DNA of 64,000 nucleotides, taken from positions 19,214,001-19,278,000 of the forward strand of contig CM065185.1 in assembly GCA_033026295.1 (NCBI GenBank). The letters run 5' to 3'. Source of the stretch: Channa striata. Its lineage: Eukaryota; Chordata; Actinopteri; Anabantiformes; Channidae. The notes under the pieces are model-generated. The model was not told the DNA's origin. It made no database searches and saw only the letters and a list, made by a program, of their open reading frames with translations. Numbering within the stretch: the stretch's first letter is position 1; the number at the start of each line of letters is the position of its first letter. This document shows, piece by piece, positions 1-14,191 of the stretch. Both the position numbers and the translations under genes were made by a program.

Positions 1-66
1 CATGTCTTTCACGAGCAGGCCCTGCCCAGAAACAAAGCTCATGTCACACACGCTGTTAACACTGAC

Positions 67-187
67 CTGCTCGTACACGTCCAGCTCAGCGGAGTCAGGA
101 ATGACCTGGGGGGACACAGACATGCCCCCTGTCCTCAGCGCCATCTGCTGAGCCTGCTGCCTGTAGTCCAGAGCTCCACAGCCCATC
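67..187 (-). CDS. pitrm1: pitrm1 exon 17 (residues 621-661), last complete exon seen
   Basis: Encodes KMGCGALDYRQQAQQMALRT and then GGMSVSPQVIPDSAELDVYE plus Q, matching human KLGCGLLDYREQAQQIELKT. The acceptor is GGTTGGTTAG and the donor is called at CAG|GTCAGT. The reading frame stays open to the window edge (positions 1-66), so this donor is the likeliest end, by comparison with human YEQ-G, but is not certain. Confidence 0.88.
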
Positions 188-3100
188 CTAACCAACCGTG
201 CACACACACACACACAAACACAATGGGGGTTTTTAATGTATGCTAGAAAAACCTTTTAAGTGGTTACAGGGACTTTTTATACTTTTACTACATTGATCTA
301 GAGAGCATATATATTCCATCACGTTAAAGCTGTTTTGTGTATTTGCAGATGTTAAAAGAAAGAAACAATTCCCAGAGTCCACAAATGCCACTCCTACACA
401 CTGACAGACTAACTCACTTGGTAATGACGCTGCAGAAGAGCGGAACGTAAAGCCTGAGGTCCTCTGGCAGAGTGTTGAGACTACACATGGCCCTGAAGTA
501 AACCAGGCCGTTGGTGGGCTGCTCACAGTACTGGGCCGGCACGCCTCCTGTGGGGATACGAAGGAAATCACCCAGAGCTTCCAACACTGCCACAAACACC
601 TGCAGCAGACGTGACGTCAACCGTACCTGCACTGCCGATCTGAACCGGGGTGAAGGGTGTCGTGGCGTCGATGTCCGATACTTTGAGTGCAGGAAGACAC
701 GAGGCGTCATGGGTTTTACTCTGAGCAGCCAGCAGCTCCAGACCTAGAAAACAGAAGCAATAAACACCTGTAATATCTACATAATATGTTAGATCCTGGA
801 TCAGTCACACAGTCTCAGAATTTTGTTTGAAATCTTTAAATGAAATATATAAGCATGTACCCGCATACTTACACATGTACACACATAATTACACATGTAC
901 CGACGTACCCACATACTTACACACGTACCCACATAATTACACACGTACCCACATAATTACACATGTACCCACATACACAAACATGTACACACATACACAA
1001 ACATGTACCCACATACTTACACACGTACCCACATACTTACACACGTACCCACATACTTACACACGTACTAACATAATTACACACGTACACACATAATTAC
1101 ACATGTACCCACATACTTACACACGTACCCACATAATTACACACGTACCCACATAATTACACACGTACACACGTACCCACATAATTACACACGTACACAC
1201 GTACTAACATAATTACACACGTACACACAATTACACACGTACACACGTACTAACATACTTACACACGTACCCACATAATTACACACGTACCCACATAATT
1301 ACAGACGTACCCACATAATTACACACGTACCCACATAATTACAAACGTACCCACATAATTACACACGTACACACGTACTAACATAATTACACACGTACCC
1401 ACATAATTACAGACGTACCCACATAATTACAAACGTACCCACATAATTACACACGTACACACGTACTAACATACTTACACACGTACCCACATAATTACAC
1501 ACGTACTCACATAATTACACATGTACCCACATAATTACACATGTACACACATACACACGTACCCACGTAATTACACACGTACCCACGTAATTACACACGT
1601 ACACACATACACACGTACACACGTACACACATACACACATAATTACATAATTACACACGTACCCACATACACACGTACCCACATAATTACACACGTACAC
1701 ACGTAATTACACACATAATTACACACGTACACACGTAATTACACACGTACACACGTAATTACACACGTACACACGTAATTACACACGTACACACGTAATT
1801 ACACACGTACACACGTAATTACACACGTACACACGTAATTACACACGTACACACATAATTACACACGTAATTACACACATACCCACATAATTACACATGT
1901 ACCCACATAATTACACATGTACACACATACACACGTACCCACGTAATTACACACGTACCCACGTAATTACACACGTACCCACGTAATTACACACGTACAC
2001 ACATACACACGTACACACGTACACACGTACACACATACACACATAATTACATAATTACACACGTACCCACATAATTACACACGTACCCACATACACACGT
2101 ACCCACATAATTACACACGTACACACGTAATTACACACATAATTACACACGTACACACGTAATTACACACGTACACACGTAATTACACACGTACACACGT
2201 AATTACACACGTACACACGTAATTACACACGTACACACGTAATTACACACGTACACACATAATTACACACGTAATTACACACATACCCACATAATTACAC
2301 ATGTACCCACATACACACGTACCCACGTAATTACACACGTACCCACATACACACGTACCCACATACACACGTACCCACATACACACGTACCCACATAATT
2401 ACACACGTACACACGTAATTACACACATAATTACACACGTACACACATACACACATAATTACATAATTACACACGTACCCACATAATTACACACGTACCC
2501 ACATACACACGTACCCACATAATTACACACGTACACACGTAATTACACACATAATTACACACGCATACACGTAATTACACACGCATACTGCGTAATTACA
2601 CACGCATACACGTAATTACACGCGTACTGCGTAATTACACACGCATACACGTAATTACACACGTACTGCGTAATTACACACGCATACTGCGTAATTACAC
2701 ACGCATACTGCGTAATTACACACGTACACTGCGTAATTACACACGTACACACGTAATTACACACGTACACACATAATTACACACGTACACACATAATTAC
2801 ACACGTAATTACACACATACCCACATAATTACACATGTACCCACGTAATTACACACGTACCCACATACACACGTACCCACATACACACGTACCCACATAA
2901 TTACACACGTACCCACATAATTACACACGTACCCACATAATTACACACGTACCCACATAATTACACACGTACCCACATAATTACACACGTACACACGTAC
3001 ACACATAATTACACACGTACACACATAATTACACACGTACTTGCACATGTACCCACATACTTGCACATGTACCCACATACTTGCACATGTACCCACATAA

Positions 3101-6100
3101 TTACACACGTACACGCATACTTACACATGTACCCACATACTTACACATGTACCCACGTACTAACATAATTACACACGTACACACATACCCACATAATTAC
3201 ACACATACACACATAATTACACACGTACCCACATAATTACACACGTACACACATAATTACACACGTACACACATAATTACACACGTACACACATACACAC
3301 GTACCCACGTACTAACATAATTACACACGTACACACATACCCACATAATTACACACGTACACACATAATTACACACGTACCCACATAATTACACACGTAC
3401 CCACATACACACGTACCCACATAATTACACACGTACCCACATAATTACACACGTACCCACATAATTACACACGTACACACATACCCACATAATTACACAC
3501 GTACACACATACCCACATAATTACACAGGTACACACGTACCCACATAATTACACACGTACCCACATAATTACACACGTACACACATAATTACACACGTAC
3601 ACACATAATTACACACGTACACACGTACACACATAATTACACACGTACACACATAATTACACACGTACACACATAATTACACACGTACACACATAATTAC
3701 ACACGTACACACGTACCCACATAATTACACACGTACCCACATAATTACACACGTACCCACATAATTACATATGTACACACATACACACGTACCCACATAA
3801 TTACACATGTACACACATACCCACATAATTACACACGTACACACGTACCCACATAATTACACACGTACACACGTACCCACATAATTACACACGTACACAC
3901 ATACACACATAATTACATAATTACACACGTACCCACATACACACGTACTAACATAATTACACACGTACACACGTACCCACATAATTACACACGTACACAC
4001 ATACACAAGTACCCACATAATTACACAAGTACACACATACTTACACATGTACCCACATACTTACACATGTACACACATACACACGTACCCACATAATTAC
4101 ACACGTACCCACATAATTACACATGTACACACATACCCACATAATTACACACGTACACACATACACACGTACCCACATAATTACACACGTACCCACATAA
4201 TTACACACGTACCCACATAATTACACACGTACCCACATAATTACACACGTACCCACATAATTACACACGTACCCACATACACACGTACACACATACACAC
4301 GTACCCACATAATTACACACATACCCACATAATTACACACGTACACACATAATTACACACGTACACACATAATTACACACGTACCCACATACACAAACGT
4401 GTCCACATAATTACACACGTACCCACATACACACGTACCCACATAATTACACACGTACCCACATACACACGTACCCACATAATTACACACGTACCCACAT
4501 AATTACACACGTACACACATACACACGTACCCACATAATTACACACGTACACACATACACACGTACCCACATAATTACACACGTACACACGTACCCACAT
4601 AATTACACACGTACACACGTACCCACATAATTACACACGTACCCACATACACACGTACCCACATAATTACACACGTACCCACATAATTACACACGTACCC
4701 ACATAATTACACACGTACACACATACACACGTACCCACATAATTACACACGTACACACGTACCCACATAATTACACACGTACACACGTACCCACATAATT
4801 ACACACGTACCCACATACTTACACACGTACACATATAATTACACACGTACCCACATAATTACACACGTACCCACATAATTACACACGTACCCACATAATT
4901 ACACACGTACCCACATAATTACACATGTACACACATACACACGTACCCACATAATTACACATGTACACACATACCCACATAATTACACACGTACACACGT
5001 ACCCACATAATTACACACGTACACACGTACCCACATAATTACACACGTACACACATACACACATAATTACATAATTACACACGTACCCACATACACACGT
5101 ACTAACATAATTACACACGTACACACGTACCCACATAATTACACACGTACACACATACACAAGTACCCACATAATTACACAAGTACACACATACTTACAC
5201 ATGTACCCACATACTTACACATGTACACACATACACACGTACCCACATAATTACACACGCACCCACATAATTACACACGTACCCACATAATTACACACGT
5301 ACCCACATACACACGTACACACATACACACGCACCCACATAATTACACACATACCCACATAATTACACACGCACACACATAATTACACACGTACACACAT
5401 AATTACACACGTGCCCACATACACAAACGTGTCCACATAATTACACACGCACCCACATACACACGTGCCCACATAATTACACACGTGCCCACATACACAC
5501 GTACCCACATAATTACACACGTACCCACATAATTACACACGTACACACATACACACGTACCCACATAATTACACACGTACACACATACACACGTACCCAC
5601 ATAATTACACACGTACACACGCATCCACATAATTACACACGCACACACGTGCCCACATAATTACACACGTGCCCACATACACACGCCCACATAATTACAC
5701 ACGTGCCCACATAATTACACACGCGTGCCCACATAATTACACACGTACACACATACACACGTGCCCACATAATTACACACGTACACGCGTGCCCACATAA
5801 TTACACACGTACACACGTACCCACATAATTACACACGTACACACGTACCCACATAATTACACACGTACCCACATAATTACACATGTACCCACATACACAC
5901 GTACCCACATAATTACACACGTACTAACATAATTACACACGTACACACATACACACGTACCCACATAATTACACAAGTACACACATATACACGTACCCAC
6001 ATACTTACACATGTACCCACATACTTACACATGTACCCACATAATTACACACGTACACACGTACCCACATAATTACACACGTACACACATACTTACACAT

Positions 6101-9100
6101 GTACCCACATAATTACACACGTACACACATACACACGTACCCACATACTTACACATGTACCCACATACTTACACACGTACCCACGTACTAACATAATTAC
6201 ACACGTATACACATAATTACACACGTACACACATAATTACACATGTACACACATAATTACACACGTACCCACATAATTACACACGTACCCACGTAATTAC
6301 ACACGTACCCACATAATTACACATGTACACACATACACACGTACCCACATAATTACACACGTACCCACATAATTACACACGTACCCACATAATTACACAC
6401 GTACCCACATAATTACACACGTACCCACATAATTACACACGTACCCACATAATTACACATGTACCCACATAATTACACACGTACCCACATAATTACACAC
6501 GTACCCACATAATTACACACGTACACACATACACACATACCCACATAATTACACACGTACACACGTACCCACATAATTACACACGTACCCACATAATTAC
6601 ACACGTACACACGTACCCACATAATTACACACGTACCCACATAATTACACACGTACCCACATAATTACACACGTACACACATACCCACATAATTACACAC
6701 GTACACACATAATTACACACGTACCCACATACTTACACACGTACCCACATAATTACATACGTACTCACATACGTACTCACATACTTACATACTTACATAC
6801 TTACACACGTACCCACATACACAAACGTGTCCACATAATTACACACGTACCCACATACACACGTACCCACATAATTACACACGTACACACATACACACGT
6901 ACCCACATAATTACACACGTACACACGTACCCACATAATTACACACGTACACACATAATTACACACGTACACACGCCACATAATTACACACGTGCCCACA
7001 TAATTACACACGTACACACATAATTACACACGCGTGCCCACATAATTACACACGCACACACATAATTACACACGTGCCACGCACCCACATACACACGTGC
7101 CCACATAATTACACACGCGTGCCCACATAATTACACACGTACCCACATAATTACACACGCACCCACATAATTACACACGCCCACATAATTACACACGCAC
7201 CCACATAATTACACACGCGTGCCCACATAATTACACACGTACACACGTACCCACATAATTACATAATTACACACGTACCCACATAATTACACACGTACCC
7301 ACATAAACAAACATGTACACACATACCCACATAATTACACACGTACCCACATAATTACACACGTACACACATAATTACACATGTACACACATACACACGT
7401 ACCCACATAATTACACACGTACCCACATAATTACACACGTACCCACATAATTACACACGTACCCACATAATTACACATGTACACACATACACACGTACCC
7501 ACATAATTACACACGTACCCACATAATTACACACGTACACACATACTTACACATGTACCCACATACTTACACACGTACCCACATAAACAAACATGTACAC
7601 ACATACACACGTACCCACATAATTACACACGTACCCACATAATTACACACGTACCCACATAATTACACATGTACACACATAATTACACATGTACACACAT
7701 ACACACGTACCCACATAATTACACACGTACCCACATAATTACACACGTACCCACATAATTACACACGTACCCACATACACACGTACCCACATAATTACAC
7801 ATGTACACACATACACACGTACCCACATAATTACACACGTACCCACATAATTACACACGTACACACATAATTACACACGTACCCACATACTTACACACGT
7901 ACACACATAATTACACACGTACCCACATAATTACACACGTACACACATAATTACACACGTACCCACATACTTACACATGTACCCACATACTTACACATGT
8001 ACCCACATACTTACACACGTACACACATACACACGTACCCACATACTTACACATGTACCCACATACTTACACATGTACCCACATACTTACACACGTACCC
8101 ACGTACTAACATAATTACACACGTACACACATAATTACACACGCACACACATAATTACACGCACCCACATAATTACACACGTACCCACATAATTACACAC
8201 GTACCCACATAATTACACACGTACCCACATAATTACACACGTACACACATAATTACACACGTACACACATACACACGTACCCACATAATTACACACGTAC
8301 CCACATAATTACACGCATCCACATAATTACACACGTACCCACATAATTACACACGTACCCACATACACACGTACCCACATAATTACACATGTACACACAT
8401 AATTACACATGTACACACATAATTACACACGTACCCACATAATTACACACGTACCCACATAATTACACACGTACACACATACACACGTACCCACATACAC
8501 AAACGTGTCCACATAATTACACACGTACACACATAATTACACACGTACCCACATAATTACACACGTACCCACATAATTACACACGTACCCACATACACAC
8601 GTACCCACATAATTACACATGTACACACATACACACGCACCCACATAATTACACACGCACCCACATAATTACACACGCACACACATAATTACACACGTGC
8701 CCACATACTTACACACGTACACACATAATTACACACGTACCCACATAATTACACACGTACACACATAATTACACACGTACCCACATACTTACACATGTAC
8801 CCACATACTTACACATGTACCCACATACTTACACACGTACACACATACACACGTACCCACATACTTACACATGTACCCACATACTTACACATGTACCCAC
8901 ATACTTACACACGTACCCACGTACTAACATAATTACACACGTACACACATAATTACACACGTACACACATAATTACACACGTACCCACATAATTACACAC
9001 GTACCCACATAATTACACACGTACCCACATAATTACACACGTACACACATAATTACACACGTACACACATACACACGTACCCACATAATTACACACGTAC

Positions 9101-12100
9101 CCACATAATTACACACGTACCCACATAATTACACACGTACCCACATAATTACACACGTACCCACATACACACGTACCCACATAATTACACATGTACACAC
9201 ATAATTACACATGTACACACATAATTACACATGTACACACATACACACGTACCCACATAATTACACACGTACCCACATAATTACACACGCACCCACATAA
9301 TTACACACGCCCACATTAACACACGTGCCCACATACACAAAGCGTGTCCACATAATTACACACGTACACACATAATTACACACGTGCCCACATAATTACA
9401 CACGCCCACATAATTACACACGCACCCACATAATTACACACGCACTCCACGTACACACGTACCCACATAATTACACACGTACCCACATAATTACACACGT
9501 ACCCACATAATTACACACGTACCCACATAATTACACACGTACCCACATAATTACACACGTACCCACATAATTACACACGTACACACATACACACACACAC
9601 GTACACACATACACACACGTACACACATACACACACGTACACACATACACACACGTACACACATACACACACGTACACACATACACACACGTACACACAT
9701 ACACACATAATTACACACATACACACATAATTACACACGTACACACATAATTACACACGTACACACATACACACGTACACACATACACACGTACACACAT
9801 ACACACGTACCGACATAATTACACACGTACACACATAATTACACACGTACACACATAATTACACACGTACACACATAATTACACACGTACACACATACAC
9901 ACGTACACACATACACACGTACACACGTACACACGTACACACATACACACGTACACACATACACACGTACCCACATAATTACACACGTACCCACATACAC
10001 AATTACACACATGTACTCACACTCACACTCATTTACCCACACACTTACACATGTACCTACATACATACATACATACACATTCAATTCAATTCAACTTTAT
10101 TTATATAGCGCCAATTTACAACAAGGTCATCTCAGGGCACTTTACATAATAAATTCAAAACTATACAAACATGTAGAGAAAACCCAACAAATCCCCCTTG
10201 AGCACGCCATAGGCAACAGTGGAGAGGAAAAACTCCCTTTAACAGAAGAAACCTCCAGCAGAACCAGGCTCAGGGTGGACGGCCATCTGCCTTGACCGGT
10301 TGGGCTGAGTGGAAAGTGGAGAGAGAAAAGAACAGAGCAACAAAAGCAGCAACAAAAAATTGAGCAGGTTAGTAGGACCAGTAGCTGCACACTGGAGGAC
10401 ACACAGCGCCAAATCCGGGGACACCTGAAGACAGGGAGAGAGAGAGGGGGAAAGAGAGGGAGAGAGACGACTACGGGACAAAGAAGATACAGAGTTAATG
10501 TCATACAGTGGTGACATTATAGATGTGGGGTGAGAGGAGAGAATGAAGAGAAGAGGAAGTGGCACAGTGCAGAGTCCCCCAGCAGTCTAAGCCTATAGCA
10601 GCATGACTATAAGCAACTATAAGCTTTATCAAAAAGGAAGGTTTTGAGCCTAGTCTGCTTCCCGAATCTGGACTAGGAGCTGGTTCCACAGGAGAGGAGC
10701 TTGATAGCTAAAGGCTCTGCCTCCCATTCTATTTTTGGAAATTCTGGGAACCACAAGTAGGCCTGCATTTTGGGACCGAAGTGGTCTAGTAGGATGATAC
10801 GGTACTAAGAGATCTTTTAAATATGGTGGAGCTTGACCGTTTCGAGCTTTATAGGTAAGAAGAAGGGTTTTAAATTCTATTCTGCATTTAACTGGAAGCC
10901 AATGGAGAGAAGCTAATGAAGGTGAAATATGATCTCTTACCAATCCCAGTCAGTAATCTTGCTGCAGCATTTTGGATTAATTGGAGGCTTTTTAGAGAGT
11001 TACTGGGGCAGCCTGAAAGTAGAGAATTACAATACTCCAATCTAGAAGTAACGAATGCATGAACCAATTTTTCAGCATCGCTTTGGGATAAGATGCTCTT
11101 AATTTTGCCAATGTTCCGTAGGTGGAAGAAGGCTGTTCTAGAGATTTGTTTTATGTGTGAGGTAAATGACAAATCCTGGTCAAAAATGACTCCAAGATTC
11201 CTTGCAGTACTACTGGGGGCAAGAGTTATGTCATCTAAAGTAGCAATATGGTTAGAAAACATGTCTCTTAGACTTTTAGGCCCAAATACAATAACTTCAG
11301 TTTTATCTGAGTCTAGAAGAAGAAAATTATACGTCATCCAGTCCCTTGTGTCTTTTAGACATGCTTGTAGTTTGATTAATTTATTTGTTTCATCAGGTTT
11401 CATAGATATAACTGCGTGTCATCAGCACAGCAGTGAAAATTTACAGTGTTTTCTAATAATGTTGCCAAGGGGAGACATATATAGAGTAAAGAGTATTGGT
11501 CCTAATACAGAGCCTTGTGGAATTCCATAACTAACTTTTGTGTATGTCGAAGATTCATCATTTACACGAGCAAATTGGAATCTATCTGATAGATACGATT
11601 TAAACCAATTTAGTGCAGTTCCTTTAATTCCAACAACATGTTCTAGTCTCTGTAATAATATTCTGTGATCAATGGTGTCAAATGCAGCACTAAGATCTAG
11701 CAGAACTAGTACAGAGACAAGTCCGTTATCTGAAGCCAGAAGAAGATCGTTGGTGACTTTAATCAGTGCGTTTTCTGTGCTATGATAAACTCTAAATCCT
11801 GACTGAAATTCTTCAAACAAGTCGTTTCTGCGCAGGTGGTCACATAATTGCTTTACAACTACTTTTTCAAGTATTTTAGAAATAAAGGGGAGATTGGATA
11901 TTGGTCTGTAATTGGCTAAGGCACCTGGATCAAGACAAGGTTTTTTAGGTAGGGGTTTGATTACAGCTACCTTATAGGCCTTTGGTACATATCCTGTTTG
12001 TAAAGATAGATTAATGATATCTAATACAAACGTGTCTAATAAGGGTAGAGCATCTTTGAGTAGTCTAACTGGAATAGGGTCTAGCAGACATGTTGTTGGT

Positions 12101-13723
12101 TTAGATGCCATAATAGTTGGAGTTAACTCAGTAAGGTCTATGGGCACAAAGCAGTCTAAAAGGGACTGAGGACTTACTGATGATTCTAATTCTGTTGTAT
12201 TTGTGGGGAGCGTCTGGTGAATTTTATTTCTAATAGCTATGATTTTGTTTGTGAAGAAGGTCATGAAGTCATTGCTACATAGCGTTGAGGGAATACTAGT
12301 CTCAACTGAACTATGGCTCTTAGTCAGCCTGGCTACAGTGCTGAAAAGAAACCGGGGGTTGTTCTTGTTTTCCTCTATTAATGATGAATAATAAGCTGTT
12401 CTGGCTTTACGGAGTGCTAATTTGTATAAGTATAAACTCTTTTTCCAGGCTAAGCGTGATTCTTGTGAATGAGTGGAACGCCACTTCCTTTCTAGTCTTC
12501 GTGACGCCTGCTTTAAATTGCGGGTTTAAACTGTTTATCAATTTCAATACCGTATGCAAGGACAAGGTCTAGGGTGTGACTAAAACAGTGAGTGGGTTCA
12601 TTTACATTTTGAGAGAAACCAATTGATTCTAATAATGAAGTAAATGCTGTGTTGAGGGAGTTACTGTCAGCATCTACATGAATGTTAAAATCGCCCACTA
12701 TGACGACTTTATCTGCACTAAGCTGGCTAGAAAATCTGAGAATTCAGTCAAAAATTCAGAATAAGGGACTGGAGGACGATACACAATAACAAATAGGAGT
12801 GAATTTTGAGTTTTCCAAATTGGGTGTGAAAGTCTCAGAGTAAGACTCTCAAATGTACCCACATACTTACATACACATGTACCCACATACTTACATACAC
12901 ATGTACCCACATACATACATACACATGTACCCACATACTTACATACACATGTACCCACATACATACATACAGATGTACCCACATACATACATACACATGT
13001 ACCCACATACATACATACACATGTACCCACATACTTACATACACATGTACCCACATACATACATACAGATGTACCCACATACCCACATACATGTACCCAC
13101 ATACATACATACATACATACATACATACATACGTACACACACACCCATACATACGTACACACATACATACACACATACTTACACATGTACCCACACACAT
13201 ACATACACATGTACCCACATACTTACACATGTACCCACATACATACATACATACATACATACATACATACATACGTACACACACATACATACACATGTAC
13301 CCACATACATACATACAGATGTACCCACATACCCACATACATACATACAGTTGTACCCACATACCCACATACATGTACCCACATACATACATACACATGT
13401 ACCCACATACATACATACAGATGTACCCACATACCCACATACATACATACAAATGTACCCACATACATACATACAAATGTACCCACATACATACATACAG
13501 ATGTACCCACATACCCACATACATACATACAGATGTACCCACATACATACATACATATATACGTACACACACACCCATACATACGTACACACATACATAC
13601 ACACATACTTACACATGTACCCACACACATACATACACATGTACCCACATACTTACACATGTACCCACACACACACACATACATACATACATACAAACAC
13701 ATACATACACACACACACACACA

Positions 13724-13821
<98 letters not shown>

Positions 13822-14146
13822 TGTGTGTATGTATAAACACATACATACACATATATACAGACATACATATACACAAGTTTGTACAGTATTGACTTGTAAG
13901 GACACTTACTGACGTAATTGCTATCCCTAGCCCCTTACCCTAACCCTAACCATCACAGGTGAATGCCTAACCCTTACCCTAACCTAAACCTAATTCTAAC
14001 CCAGTCTTGACCCTCAAAAATCCCTTTTTTTTTGGGGGGGGGGTAAAAAGATCATGAGGACTGGCCAAAAATGTCCTCATTTTACAAAAATGTCCTCACT
14101 CTGATTGTTAAAAAATTCTTTGGTACTCACCGTGAATGCCATACAG

Positions 14147-14191
<45 letters not shown>

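Larger units (their letters stand above)
10080..12853 (-). mobile_element. 5'-truncated, frameshifted L2-like LINE retrotransposon
   Basis: Non-LTR retrotransposon in the same orientation as pitrm1. The 5' end, at the high coordinate, begins inside the endonuclease domain: FVIVYRPPVPYSEFLTEFSD near 12780, then GDFNIHVDADSN near 12690, a typical apurinic-endonuclease motif. The reverse transcriptase runs from 12264: LANYRPISNLPFISKILEKV, SAAFDTIDHRILLQRL and YGIPQGSVLGPILFTLY. The catalytic Ala-Asp-Asp is visible at 11418-11426 but out of frame with the upstream RT. A C-terminal part with SLASLHWLPVKCRIEFKTLL follows at 10943-10650. The 3' end has the widespread teleost sequence TTTATATAGCGCCAATTTAC and a short (TTGAA)-like tail at 10080-10096. 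The family call (CR1/L2 group) rests on these motifs. This copy cannot be autonomous. Confidence 0.9.

Noticed and set aside
852..10079. CRISPR-like appearance of short regularly spaced repeats
   Set aside because: There are no unique spacers of constant length, the units are degenerate decamers, and the context is a eukaryotic intron with no cas genes.
12853..13836. 327-codon open frame of Tyr-Pro-His-Thr repeats, with rival long frames on the other strand
   Set aside because: It is produced by a stop-free 24-bp tandem unit (a multiple of three) that is open in several frames on both strands. It lies within an intron, has no start context and ends in the AT tract.
13930..14002. Interstitial telomere from chromosome fusion
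   Set aside because: Only a few degenerate CCCTAA units are present, and they sit inside what looks like a dispersed fish repeat. It is kept as a repeat feature instead.
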